Assembly: GCA_903871465.1 (NCBI GenBank)
Contig: CAIQHB010000039.1
Coordinates: forward strand, 124,001 to 188,000
DNA: 64,000 nt
From: an uncultured Methanosarcinales archaeon
GTDB taxonomy: Archaea; Halobacteriota; Methanosarcinia; Methanotrichales; Methanotrichaceae
Direction of reading: 5' to 3'
Positions 51,731 to 60,544 of this stretch are shown here, in pieces (position 1 is the stretch's first letter; each line of letters begins with the position of its first letter). The notes beneath the pieces were generated by a model. It had not been told where the DNA came from. It saw only the letters and a program-made list of their open reading frames with translations, and searched no databases. The position numbers and the translations under genes were made by a program.

Positions 51731-52840
51731 TCAGAGCATCTCTTCTTTAGCTTTGGCCTTATTAAGGGCCCGAAGTGTAGCTCCGAATTCCGATTCCACG
51801 AGAGAGGTCACGCCCATCGTCTTGGGATGGAGGTCAAGCTCTACTATGACATGCTGGTGGCCTAGATCGCGCAGCGGCCTGACCTGACGGGGCCCGTTTG
51901 TGATGGAGAATATCTCCATGCCCTGCAGAGCCGACGACGGTAGGGCATGGGGTACACCAGAGATGACGGCGAAGTCGTAATGACCGGCGGAAGCAAGTCG
52001 AGTGACGGCATCACCGGTCACGGGATACTCGTCCAGTCCGCCGATAAGCTTGAAATCCACATTCCTCTCTCTGAGGTCGCGAGCGACATTCCTGGCGTCC
52101 CTTCTTACTTTAGGCAGACCTACCTGGTCATCCAGGTTGGCTAGAGTATCCACCTGTCCGCCCGCGGCTTCCGCAACGGCCGCAGTTATGTCTGCAAACA
52201 TGTAGGCGGTCTCCTTCTTGGCATTGAGAATGTTCAGGCCGCGTTTTCCTTCTCTGATAAGCTGCAGGAGCCTTCCTGCCGCCTCATACTTGAGGTCGCC
52301 TCTTTCCGGTGCCAGATACTCACGGCTCGCCGCTCCGTAGAGCCTCTCTACCTCGGTGGCCTTCTCGAGCAGGATCTTCTGTCTCTGGAACTCAGCCTCC
52401 TCGATAATTCCTTTGTCCAATGCCGCCTCTAGAGTCAGGATCACTCCTTTGGTATTGTCTCTGTAGCCGGCATGAACTTCCACCTCCAAAACTGGTATTT
52501 CCAGGTCCGCGTCCAGTACGGCCTGATGCAGGTCATCGCCGATGATCATGCTGCTACAGGTTCCTGAGATCGCCATTAGCCGGGGATGGAACAATTCCAT
52601 TGCCTTTTTGAGAAGACTGGTTAAAGGCCGCTGGCCGCCGAAGACGAATCCTGCTTCATCCAAAGCGGTCGTCAGTACATGCACCCCATCCTCTTCCAGG
52701 AGCCGGGCATGCTTGAAGCAGCACCCACTCGGGCCATGCAGTATGATCACATCGGCCCCAAGGTCACGCAGAGTATAGAGAGCGGCCACGATGGAGCTCG
52801 GTCTGGGATGAAGTATTGTCAAGTTTTTCTCGTTCGCCAT
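51731..52840 (-). CDS. cfbD: Ni-sirohydrochlorin a,c-diamide reductive cyclase, catalytic subunit
   Basis: A 369-residue NifD/ChlN-like protein. With the CfbC reductase it performs the six-electron reduction and lactam ring closure in coenzyme F430 synthesis. Candidate cluster ligands are Cys40/Cys41 in [10 protein letters not shown] and Cys95 in [29 protein letters not shown] and FGATLRALN near the end match CfbD. It starts 9 bases after cfbE. The CfbC (NifH-like) gene is not in the window. Confidence 0.94.
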   Translation of the reverse strand: MANEKNLTILHPRPSSIVAALYTLRDLGADVIILHGPSGCCFKHARLLEEDGVHVLTTALDEAGFVFGGQRPLTSLLKKAMELFHPRLMAISGTCSSMIIGDDLHQAVLDADLEIPVLEVEVHAGYRDNTKGVILTLEAALDKGIIEEAEFQRQKILLEKATEVERLYGAASREYLAPERGDLKYEAAGRLLQLIREGKRGLNILNAKKETAYMFADITAAVAEAAGGQVDTLANLDDQVGLPKVRRDARNVARDLRERNVDFKLIGGLDEYPVTGDAVTRLASAGHYDFAVISGVPHALPSSALQGMEIFSITNGPRQVRPLRDLGHQHVIVELDLHPKTMGVTSLVESEFGATLRALNKAKAKEEML

Positions 52841-52849
52841 TTTTTCATC

Positions 52850-54103
52850 TCACCTAAAGCATTTCACGCATGAGAGCAGCCTTTTCAGGCCAAATGTCTC
52901 TGCCTTTCCTAGGCCCTCGGCCAGGTTTCTTGCGGTATCGGCTTTCAGCTCAGCTGCCAGGGGTTCCAGCCTCTTCCCCACGAGAATAAGCTTTGCCATC
53001 TCCGCGCGCCTCTCCCGGAGCAAGTCCCTCAGGGCAGGGATATTCAGCCCCTCACACACGGTTTCCGCATCCTCTCCCACCACGACGGTCAGGTCGGGAC
53101 CCTGAGCCCGATCCAATGCCCTCGCCACGTCCCTGACTTTGAGACCGGAATTGGAGTTGTCAAAGTAGGTCATGTCGCGCAAGCGTTTGATCTTCATCCG
53201 GCCGGAAAAGCCATCAAAGTCCTGCAAAGACCGGGCAATCGCGTCTCTGTCCATTCCAGCTGCCTCTGCAGCGGCTGCGGCTCCAGCTATTGCCGTCCGG
53301 TAGCCGGCAAAGTCCAGATCCTCGCCCAAAGATAACGCCAGCTCATCTTCGCCAAAGTTCAATCTATCCGGTTTTGCGTCTACCCGTCCATCACTGGCAA
53401 AAGAAATATCTGCCGAGATCCTGGCATCAGTATTGGCGATCAGCTTTGTGCCCTTCCTGGCCAGGGATATCATCTGCAGCTTGGCAGTGCTGGCCCATTT
53501 CGAGGCGCCTGCAATGCGGTAGTCTCCAGAAAGGCTAGTCAGTATCCCGTAGTTCGCCCGGCCCGTGCCTCCCAGAGAGATCTCACAGATTAGAGCGTCT
53601 GCCCCCTGCGTCACGGCCGCCTCGGCGGCGGTGATCACATTTCCTGGTGTGATGCTCAGACCATTTTTCAAGAGATGAGGATCGCCCGCGCTCCATATCT
53701 CCAGGCCGCGGGTGGTATGAGATAAGACCCGTTTTTGGCGGGAGAGCATCATTGCAAGCAAGAGTGCAGTCGAGGTCTTGCTGTGCGTTCCTGTGATCTC
53801 GAAGACCTCCACCCCATTCAAGCCTGGTTCCATGAGTTCGCCCACCGCTTGATGGTGTGTGATGATCTTCAGGTTCCGTCTCCTGGCCTCGACCAGGTGG
53901 GGATTGTTCGGCCCGAGGTGCACCGGGGCGGCAACCTCGTCAAATCCCGCCAGGCTGGTGGTGTGGTGATACACCTCCAGGGCTTCAGCCTCAATGCCTG
54001 ATTCGACCATCTTGCGGGCGATTACACTTCCCCCGTGGATGGTGTCGAGTACGGCTATCTTAGGGCTTCTTCGGCCCGCTTGCATGCGAGTGCTGCAATG
54101 CAT
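52850..54103 (-). CDS. cfbE: Coenzyme F430 synthase (Mur ligase family)
   Basis: A 417-residue ATP-dependent enzyme closing the six-membered carbocyclic ring of F430. Like Mur ligases it has a P-loop-like ITGTHSKTSTALLLAMML (about 103-120) and CEISLGGTGRANYGILT. The N-domain reads KIAVLDTIHGGSVIARKM. The start is uncertain: ATG 54103 overlaps cfbA by 49 bases, ATG 54085 by 31; both are used here as a range, with 54103 reported. The C-terminus ends in CVKCFR. cfbD follows after 9 bases. Confidence 0.92.
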   Translation of the reverse strand: MHCSTRMQAGRRSPKIAVLDTIHGGSVIARKMVESGIEAEALEVYHHTTSLAGFDEVAAPVHLGPNNPHLVEARRRNLKIITHHQAVGELMEPGLNGVEVFEITGTHSKTSTALLLAMMLSRQKRVLSHTTRGLEIWSAGDPHLLKNGLSITPGNVITAAEAAVTQGADALICEISLGGTGRANYGILTSLSGDYRIAGASKWASTAKLQMISLARKGTKLIANTDARISADISFASDGRVDAKPDRLNFGEDELALSLGEDLDFAGYRTAIAGAAAAAEAAGMDRDAIARSLQDFDGFSGRMKIKRLRDMTYFDNSNSGLKVRDVARALDRAQGPDLTVVVGEDAETVCEGLNIPALRDLLRERRAEMAKLILVGKRLEPLAAELKADTARNLAEGLGKAETFGLKRLLSCVKCFR

Positions 54104-54447
54104 TCATCCACGCCCAGGGGCTCGGCACAGATGACCTCCACCTCTTCGCCCCATATATTCAAAATGCCTCTCCGCTTCTCCGGGTCCACGCCCAATTCCT
54201 GTGGAATATCCTGGCGGGTGTGAACGCCGTGAGCCAGAAAGAGGGGCAAGGCCACGATCTTATTTACATTGGTGCCTTGGAAGCTCTTCAGCCCCTCATG
54301 GATGTTGGGATGGTTCATGTTGAGATAAGCGGTCCTGATTGGCCCCGTGTGGTTTTTGCCGATCATCTGGGCGAGCGACTCCACCAACTCCTTATTGTAA
54401 GGCAGGGTGGAACCGTGCCCGAGTACAAGTATGCCTACATCCTTCAT
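54055..54447 (-). CDS. cfbA: Sirohydrochlorin nickelochelatase
   Basis: A 130-residue small CbiX-type chelatase inserting Ni2+ into sirohydrochlorin, the first committed step to F430 (it may also insert Co2+). Metal/active-site residues are His11 in LGHGSTLPYN and His73/His76 in LFLAHGVHTR. It is the short homodimeric archaeal form. ATG 54447 has GGTG 5 bases upstream; ATGs upstream at 54501 and 54468 would add an unsupported polar extension. It overlaps cfbE, so the order is cfbA-cfbE-cfbD. Confidence 0.94.
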   Translation of the reverse strand: MKDVGILVLGHGSTLPYNKELVESLAQMIGKNHTGPIRTAYLNMNHPNIHEGLKSFQGTNVNKIVALPLFLAHGVHTRQDIPQELGVDPEKRRGILNIWGEEVEVICAEPLGVDECIAALACKRAEEALR

Positions 54448-54678
54448 GGAAACACCAGTATTACTTTTCATAGATCCCGTGTTAAGGTGCGATAGATTCA
54501 TGAGTACTAAATCCTTTCGAGGCGATGGATATGATTGTAGTCCCCCATGCGCTCTATGACTCTGTGGTGGTAGTTCGCAATCGCTTGGTCATAATCCATA
54601 GGCTAACATCTTTTCAATCACATAGCTCACTAGAGAAAAGTCGAAGGCCCAAAGAAAAGAGAGAAACGCCAAGAATTG

Positions 54679-54780
54679 GTCTCACTTCTTCCGGGGTTCC
54701 GCGCGGTGAGACGCGCTGGGGTGACGGGGCCAGACTTGTGACCGTGGCGGCCCCCCCTAACCCCGCGACCGCGGGGGACA
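54679..54780. other. GC-rich element with several competing hairpins (candidate structured RNA)
   Basis: An isolated G/C-rich stretch in an A/T-rich gap. Perfect pairings seen: gtctcac 54679-54685 with gtgagac 54706-54712; cggggtt 54692-54698 with aaccccg 54759-54765; gcgcg 54701-54705 with cgcgc 54712-54716; ggggcc 54726-54731 with ggcccc 54749-54754; ccccgc 54761-54766 with gcgggg 54771-54776. The second and fifth are mutually exclusive, as are the first and third. No convincing reading frame crosses it. The strand is unknown. Confidence 0.45.
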
Positions 54781-55202
54781 ATTTATGAAGCCTTGCCCTT
54801 CATTCTTGGACGTGTTTGAGAAAGCCTCCGACGGAGTGCATGTTCGAACAGACGCCACGCCATTATGGATGGAGAACGATCGATGGCTCGGCCTCGACCA
54901 TGAGACGTGCCCGCATGCGCGCGCGTCGCCCTGTTTCGCAATCCTAAGCCTATAAGTCTCCTGCTGCGTAGGGTCTGGCAATGCATCGGCTAGGGTGATC
55001 ACCATGTTGCGAGCTATGTTATCTGTGCAGCTCGAATCATTTGGTTCAATAATGTTAAATGTCGGGCAAGATTGGGTAGGTTATTGGAATTTGCATGGTT
55101 TAATTATTATAAATTATATCACATTTCGTCTTAAGACAATCTAGGTTAAATTTAAGTTCTATGGGGAGCTCAGACATCTAAATTGTCTCTTTGGGGCATG
55201 AT
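54781..55202. other. A/T-rich intergenic region before the pentapeptide gene
   Basis: No supported gene. Mixed composition to about 54960, including a cgcatgcgcgcgcg run, then strongly A/T-rich. A TATA-like aattattataaattatatc at about 55101-55122 is a candidate promoter for the downstream gene. Open frames here lack family resemblance. Confidence 0.4.
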
Positions 55203-56477
55203 ATGAAGTTATGGCAGATCTCAATGGTAATAGCGATATCATTGGCCACATGTATAAGTTATGGGGATTCAACCATTCCCAAAGTTTCTGCTGATTATAT
55301 TAACAATGAGATTATGAAAGCAATTGAAAATGGGTCATCTGTAAATTTTACGGGATATATCATTGAGGGAGATTTGGATATCACTCGTCGATACATTCCG
55401 CAGAAAAAAATATCTTCAAAGATAATTATAGCAAATTGTCAAATATTAGGAAAAGTTAACTTCCGGAAATGGATTTTTGAGAAGGATTTCTCCTTTTTCA
55501 ATACAAGCATTACCAAGGAAGCTAGTTTCTATAGCGTCCAATTCAATGAAGCTGCAGATTTTAGAGATACTAAGTTCCTGGGTGGCGCTAATTTTGATAA
55601 AAGTATCTTTCTGAACAGAACAGATTTTGGACATGCACAATTTAATGTAAAATCCACATTTCAAGCAGCACAGTTTGTTGAGGTGGCATTCTTTGGCGGC
55701 GCGGATTTCGATGTTGCAAGTAATGCCGCGAAATTTGAAACTACTCGGTTTGAGGAGGATGCTATCTTTGGACATGCCAATTTCCCTTCCGGCCCATATT
55801 TCCAAGCTGCAACGTTCTTCAAGAATGCCTCTTTTGATTATGCCCATTTTGGCGAAGAATCATCCTTTCGAGGAGCTTTGTTTAATGGGATTGCAAATTT
55901 CGATCATGCTAAAATAAATGATACCATGGTCTTATCTGACATCCAATTAGCAGATAATTTGAATCTAACTTACATGCAAATCCATAGGATCGACATAAAA
56001 AATGTTAGGTTCAATAATAAGTCAAAGATCTTCCTAGACGAATCAGAATTTGATAAACTGGTTGCTGATTGGAATTCAATCAAACCACATTTAAATTATG
56101 ATCGAAATGTATATTCGGTTTTGTTTGATAACTTTAGGAAACAGGGGGATTATAGTTCTGCAGATGATTGCTATTATGAACTGCGGGCAAATGATAAACT
56201 TAGTAAGAATATCTTCTTAGATTTTGTATATGGGTACGGCGTAAAACCCCAAAAGGCTCTATTTGCGTGCTTAGCTCTAGTTGCTATTTTTGGACTGATA
56301 TATTGGATATTTTATAATTCAAACATCATTCAAGCATTCTACTTGAGCCTTCTGATTTTTGTCTCACATTTCTCATTTGATTCGAAAATTCGTGGAGGAT
56401 GGATATATTTATTTCTTTTTGAGAACATATTAAGTTTGCTTTTTCTGGCTTTTTTGATAGCAAGCTTGGTTCGGTAA
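55203..56477 (+). CDS. Exported pentapeptide-repeat protein with C-terminal two-helix membrane module
   Basis: A 424-residue protein. It has a signal peptide (MKLWQISMVIAISLATCISY), pentapeptide repeats from about 85 to 240 with the A(N/D)Fxx pattern (AADFRDTKFLGGANFDKSIF, ASFDYAHF), a helical linker, and a membrane region from about 350 with three hydrophobic segments. The last part (GYGVKPQKAL, then AFYLSLLIFVSHF) resembles the pore module of pentapeptide-K+-channel-like fusions, but the TxGYGD filter is missing. The gene is A/T-rich compared with the rest of the window, suggesting transfer. ATG 55203 is preferred over TTG 55191. Confidence 0.82.
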   Translation: MKLWQISMVIAISLATCISYGDSTIPKVSADYINNEIMKAIENGSSVNFTGYIIEGDLDITRRYIPQKKISSKIIIANCQILGKVNFRKWIFEKDFSFFNTSITKEASFYSVQFNEAADFRDTKFLGGANFDKSIFLNRTDFGHAQFNVKSTFQAAQFVEVAFFGGADFDVASNAAKFETTRFEEDAIFGHANFPSGPYFQAATFFKNASFDYAHFGEESSFRGALFNGIANFDHAKINDTMVLSDIQLADNLNLTYMQIHRIDIKNVRFNNKSKIFLDESEFDKLVADWNSIKPHLNYDRNVYSVLFDNFRKQGDYSSADDCYYELRANDKLSKNIFLDFVYGYGVKPQKALFACLALVAIFGLIYWIFYNSNIIQAFYLSLLIFVSHFSFDSKIRGGWIYLFLFENILSLLFLAFLIASLVR

Positions 56478-56607
56478 ATATATATTCAATTTAGAAATGA
56501 GCCCAAGACCGGCCCAAACATTTTTGTGCCGTTCCTGGGCATATTTGAATTCTATGTCTTATCCAAGTCGTCCTGGTAGATTGTGCAAGAGCCTTAGATC
56601 CAGAAGC

Positions 56608-57564
56608 TTATTGATGAATAGGATTCTTCGATCTAATAACTCTGGTAAGAGCTAACCGTTTCGTGCTAGCAGGCAATGATATGCTAGGCCAATTCTGATT
56701 CTCATTAGTCTCAAAAACCCATTTATTCAAGTAGCTGTTATCCTTTTCATCTACAAGGATGGCGGCTATGTCAAATACTTTGCCGTTGTCTGATTCCCCT
56801 CCACCTATCAAGGCTTGAGTATACCAAGTTCCATTCCATGGTACAATCTCGTTTCCCCCTTGAGGCCACCATTGTCCTGGTGCTGAATGCGGATTGACAA
56901 CTAACCACATATGCCAGCCATGTGGAATATCGCCTTTAGTTTTGCCGCTAACCTCGACGGAGCTCAGAACCTCGCCATTTTTTGGATCTTCGATTGCATT
57001 TTTTGGATTTTCGATTATGATCTCAGGAAGCTTTAAACTCTCATCTAACTTGAGCGATACCGTTACTATTGGACGAACTATAGTAACATTAGATGGTAAC
57101 GATATACTTGGCCAATTTTGATTCCTGCTTGTTTCACTTACCCACCCCTTTAAATACTGATGAAATTGATCATTTACAAGAATAAGCGCTATGTCAAATT
57201 TCTTGCCATTATCCTGACTTCCGCCACCGATAAGAGCATTTATGTGCCACGACCCGTCGACAGGCATAATCTCATTTCCACCTTGCGGCCACCATTGGCC
57301 CGAAGCTGAATGCGGATTGACAACCAGCCACATATGCTGACCCTCAGGAACATCGCCTGTGCCGTTGACTTCTACCTCATGTGGCACATCTGATCCTTCT
57401 TTTGGATTATCTATCCTGATTGAATGTGCTATTGAGTTCTCTTGAGAAGAGGCTACGGGCATCAGTACTAGTATGGCACAAGTGCTTATAATAAAAGCAA
57501 AAATAAAAAACCTCTTGCACCAAGACTCTGAGCCATTGTTTGTTAAATCATCAAATCCACTCAT
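56608..57564 (-). CDS. Exported protein with two copies of an unrecognised Trp-rich domain
   Basis: A 318-residue exported protein. A signal or anchor helix lies at about 18-40 (RFFIFAFIISTCAILVLMPV). Two repeats follow, about 71-158 and 212-300, sharing HMWLVVNPHSA, GQWWPQGGNEI, ALIGGG, FDIA-ILV and NQNWPSISLP. The pattern (W-V-x-P, Trp-rich, then FDIxxILV) looks like a beta-sandwich ligand- or carbohydrate-binding domain, but I cannot name a family. Sequons NGT and NVT are present. A paralog with one domain lies immediately upstream. A/T-rich composition. Confidence 0.75.
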   Translation of the reverse strand: MSGFDDLTNNGSESWCKRFFIFAFIISTCAILVLMPVASSQENSIAHSIRIDNPKEGSDVPHEVEVNGTGDVPEGQHMWLVVNPHSASGQWWPQGGNEIMPVDGSWHINALIGGGSQDNGKKFDIALILVNDQFHQYLKGWVSETSRNQNWPSISLPSNVTIVRPIVTVSLKLDESLKLPEIIIENPKNAIEDPKNGEVLSSVEVSGKTKGDIPHGWHMWLVVNPHSAPGQWWPQGGNEIVPWNGTWYTQALIGGGESDNGKVFDIAAILVDEKDNSYLNKWVFETNENQNWPSISLPASTKRLALTRVIRSKNPIHQ

Positions 57565-57630
57565 TTATTCGCACTCCATATATTTGGTGCTCTTTCTGGG
57601 ATATGAATCTCGTTGCTAGATCAAGCCTTT

Positions 57631-58092
57631 TCAGTTAGGCATTAGATTTACCGTTTTACTGAAACTGCTTATAGGTTTCTCAGGAATTAAGACCTCATTC
57701 CCCTTATGTTTATCAAAGTACTGGTCATCTGTTCTATTGACTAAAATAACAATGACGTCAAATTTTTCATTTGGGCCACTGAAAATAGCCTGAGCATTCC
57801 ATGTTCCATTCCATGGTTCAATCCTACATTGTGGTCGTCCCATCTGAGGGTTCGAGTTGCGGCTTACAATTAGCCACATATATGTCCCACTGGGTAGCTC
57901 TTTGGAGATGTTTCCTTCAATGTCGAGAGAACTTGGCACATCAATGTTATCCTCTAAATTGATAGTTATTATTGGCAATACAGATCTATCCTGAGATGCT
58001 GCAAATTGAATTAAGACAATCATAGCAAATATTAAACCCAAATAATTACGCCTTTTTTGGTTAAGCAATGTGTTCGATTTTTGCGCTTCCAC
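57631..58092 (-). CDS. Single-domain paralog of the neighbouring exported protein
   Basis: A 153-residue exported protein. A hydrophobic signal lies near 20-35 (YLGLIFAMIVLIQFAASQ). The mature part has one copy of the same domain: GTYMWLIVSRNSNPQMG, IEPWNGTWNAQAIFSG and KFDVIVILVNRTDDQYF. WWPQGG is replaced by a shorter stretch without the Trp pair, and the C-terminal NWPSISLP is absent. The GTG at 58092 follows a G-run (gggggggg) at suitable distance; a TTG at 58107 is an alternative. It probably arose by duplication with its neighbour. Confidence 0.68.
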   Translation of the reverse strand: MEAQKSNTLLNQKRRNYLGLIFAMIVLIQFAASQDRSVLPIITINLEDNIDVPSSLDIEGNISKELPSGTYMWLIVSRNSNPQMGRPQCRIEPWNGTWNAQAIFSGPNEKFDVIVILVNRTDDQYFDKHKGNEVLIPEKPISSFSKTVNLMPN

Positions 58093-58686
58093 GCATTCCC
58101 CCCCCAATTAGACGCCCTCAAGCCTGTTATATATTCTTAAAAGCTTATTGTTATCTGATTCCTCTAATGCAGCAACTCTAGTATCCACAGTGTCCATTTA
58201 GTGTGCAATCTCACCAACGTTTGGTTTTCTATTATATAATCTCATCTGCACTTCCCCTTTCCGCACTTCATGCCATCCTATATCCCCCTTTTCCGCCTCC
58301 TTGGTCCTTTTGCTCTCCGTCTCTTCGGGTCACCAGAGCCAAAAGATCCATCGGGCAGGGGATCACACGATTTGCGATTTGGAACAGAAGACTGCCTGGG
58401 GGAGATAACTGGCGAAGGTTTTCAGCGTCGGGATCGCGGATGTTGATGAGATAATCGGGAGTCTGCTTTGGGGACGAAGCTCAGAAGAGGTTCGTCTTAA
58501 GGAAAATCAGTTATGACCAGTAGAGTTCCGTCTGGAAAAATGATAGGCATCGTCCTCTGGCTTGTCAGATCCCGTTAAACTTTCGCGATAAAATATGGTT
58601 CGCTATATCTTGGTCTCTCGTGTGTCTGCGATATTTATAAGTATTTATAATGGTACAAAAGATTACTGGCAATTGGAGGCTGGACC
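58093..58686. other. Intergenic region without a supported gene
   Basis: A nearly 600-base gap. A short rightward open frame (58203-58454) has unnatural composition (Pro/Ser/Arg-rich) and no family resemblance. A TATA-like gatatttataagtatttataatgg lies at about 58628-58651, suitable for the broken rhodanese gene starting at 58687. The stretch could hold further gene debris. Confidence 0.4.
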
Positions 58687-59282
58687 GTGAAATATTCATT
58701 AGTACTTATGCTTCTGGTGGCATCAGCAGGCATTGGACAAGGTTATTGTCTGCCATGTGGAATGCATCATACTTGCTCTCTGCCAGAGAACGGGAACGCA
58801 GCTCCAGATTACTTGATGAAGGTAGATGCATTCCTGACAGAGCCTGGAACAACAGTCTCTACATGATGACGGTTCCGGAATTTCTCAACAGGAGCAAAAA
58901 TGATACCAACAGGGTGATTGTAGATATTAGGTAACCCCTGGATTACCAACAGAACCAGATCAAAGGAGCCATTAACAATCCATTCACTGACCTGATTGCC
59001 GCTATGAAAAATATCCCAGCGGGCAAGAAGTTGGCTGTCTATTGTGCCTCCAACAAAGGATCTCCCTATGGCGTCATGGTTCTGAGGATATTCGGTGATC
59101 GGGATGCATGGGTATTTTTAGGTGGCGTTTCTGCGTGGATTGCGGCAAGCCAGCCGACAGAGTCTGCCTCCGGCCGGACCCGGAGGGAGATGAAGGCGGG
59201 TTGCTCAACTCTGGAAAATCGTGGTCTTTCGAGACATTTGGGCTTCCGATTAGTCTACAGTCTAACTGCCGTCGTCGCTTGA
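58687..59282 (+). pseudogene. Broken exported rhodanese-domain protein
   Basis: The GTG at 58687 follows GGAGG at 7 bases and opens a signal peptide VKYSLVLMLLVASAGIGQGY. The frame stops near 58863 (TGA TGA); in the next frame homology continues VPEFLNRSKND and VIVDIR, then meets TAA at 58932-58934, and reads on PLDYQQNQIKGAINNP, AVYCASNKGSPYG, FLGGVSAW. This is a rhodanese (sulfurtransferase-like) domain with the active-site Cys in VYCASN. One frameshift and one stop thus separate parts of a single gene. A TATA-like sequence precedes it. Function is presumably lost unless the disruptions are sequence errors. Confidence 0.8.
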
Positions 59283-59466
59283 CCGGCCGCGGCCTTGAGC
59301 GGCACCCCGGAAGAATGAGAAAAAGCTAAGCTTGTCTAGATCAGAATGGTCCCATCTTCCGGCGAAAAGAATTCATCTCGGTTAAGCTTATTGGATCATT
59401 GGCGCAATGATGATAAGGCCTGTCTGATTCGATGATGAGGATATTGAGTTCTGAGCGCCTTAAAGC

Positions 59467-60438
59467 TTAAAGATCCCTGCCCGGGGCAAGATCGCATCCC
59501 GTGCAGCGGTAGCAGCCCGTAAGAGCAAGCTCGCCGTCCAGACCATTCTCTTCCTGCTTCTTCTTCAGATAGCGAGCCATTTCCAGCAGCCTCTCTGCCG
59601 AAGGCCGGTTGATCTCGACCTCGCCCAGCCGCAGTGGATGGGGATATGCAGCCCGCAATATGGGAAGGACGCCCATCTCAGTCAACATATCGATGCCCTG
59701 GCGCAGTGTTTCGTCTGACTCGCCGAGGCCCACCAGGACATTGGAGAATACCCGGTTGCGGCCAAAGACGGCAACCGCCTCCTGCAAGGCATCCCGGATC
59801 CCCTGAAAAGAGATGCCTGGACAGATCCTGTCGAACAGCTCCCTATCTACAGTCTCCAGGTTGTACTTGACCTCATCTGCGCCTGCATCTTTTAGAATTT
59901 GATTTACGCCGGGAAATGGGCTGATGGAGACGCCGATGGGCACGCCAAAGCTCAAAAGATCACGGACGACTTCTGCCATACGTTTCGCTTCAAGCTCTGG
60001 AGACTCCTCCACTCCGCTGGTCAGGGAGATGCCATGCAATTTTCCCGTCTTCCTCGCCTCTTCCACCATCTTTCGTATGGTCTGCCTCGACTTCACACCG
60101 CCCTGCAATTTTGGCACGGCGCAGAATTTGCAGTCATAGATGCAGCGCTCCGAGACGGTTATGTAGGCCTGCTCAGGGCAATGCAAGAGAGGGTCCACAA
60201 GCTGGCCGCAGGCGATCTCTATGCCGTCCCTCAAAATGGCGGCTCCATCCGGGCGGCTCTCCAGGCGCAGAGGTGAGCTTGCGACGACAGAGAGGCGCAC
60301 CATCCTCTGGCCTGATTGGAAAAAGATGGACTGGCCTCCGGCCCCAGGGCCCGCTGTGGATACCTGGCCGCCTGATCGAGGCTGGGCCAGCTGCACCGTT
60401 CCCACCGCAAGAAGCTGGGCTTTGGTCTCTAGATCCAT
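59467..60438 (-). CDS. Radical SAM enzyme of unassigned reaction
   Basis: A 323-residue radical SAM protein. The [4Fe-4S]-SAM motif is Cys99-x3-Cys103-x2-Cys106 (ERCIYDCKFCAV). The GISLTSGVEES segment fits the SAM-binding GGE-type region, and EVKYNLETVDRELFDRICPG the barrel core as in biotin/lipoyl synthase-like enzymes. The C-terminus has a Cys cluster (CYRCTGCDLAPG) that may bind a second cluster. The first 75 residues are a non-conserved extension. It does not match BioB, LipA or PylB closely enough to name. No neighbour points to a pathway. Confidence 0.85.
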   Translation of the reverse strand: MDLETKAQLLAVGTVQLAQPRSGGQVSTAGPGAGGQSIFFQSGQRMVRLSVVASSPLRLESRPDGAAILRDGIEIACGQLVDPLLHCPEQAYITVSERCIYDCKFCAVPKLQGGVKSRQTIRKMVEEARKTGKLHGISLTSGVEESPELEAKRMAEVVRDLLSFGVPIGVSISPFPGVNQILKDAGADEVKYNLETVDRELFDRICPGISFQGIRDALQEAVAVFGRNRVFSNVLVGLGESDETLRQGIDMLTEMGVLPILRAAYPHPLRLGEVEINRPSAERLLEMARYLKKKQEENGLDGELALTGCYRCTGCDLAPGRDL

Positions 60439-60544
60439 TGCTTTCCCTTCTAGTTGCCAGGGGTTTAAAGAAATGATGGTTCCCGGCCGTCACCTTGAAG
60501 GCATCTCATGGGAACAACCCGGTTAATCTTGGGAGGTACGGCCA

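Noticed and set aside
54757-55005. An 82-codon leftward open frame over the edge of the GC-rich element
   Set aside because: It runs into the foldable element and has no recognisable motif; the structural signal seems the better explanation.
58203-58454. An 83-codon rightward open frame
   Set aside because: Pro/Ser/Arg-rich without resemblance to a family and with no ribosome binding site.
58932-58934. TAA inside the rhodanese region read as possible recoding
   Set aside because: Known recoding in Methanosarcinales (pyrrolysine) uses TAG, and a separate frameshift upstream already marks the gene as broken.
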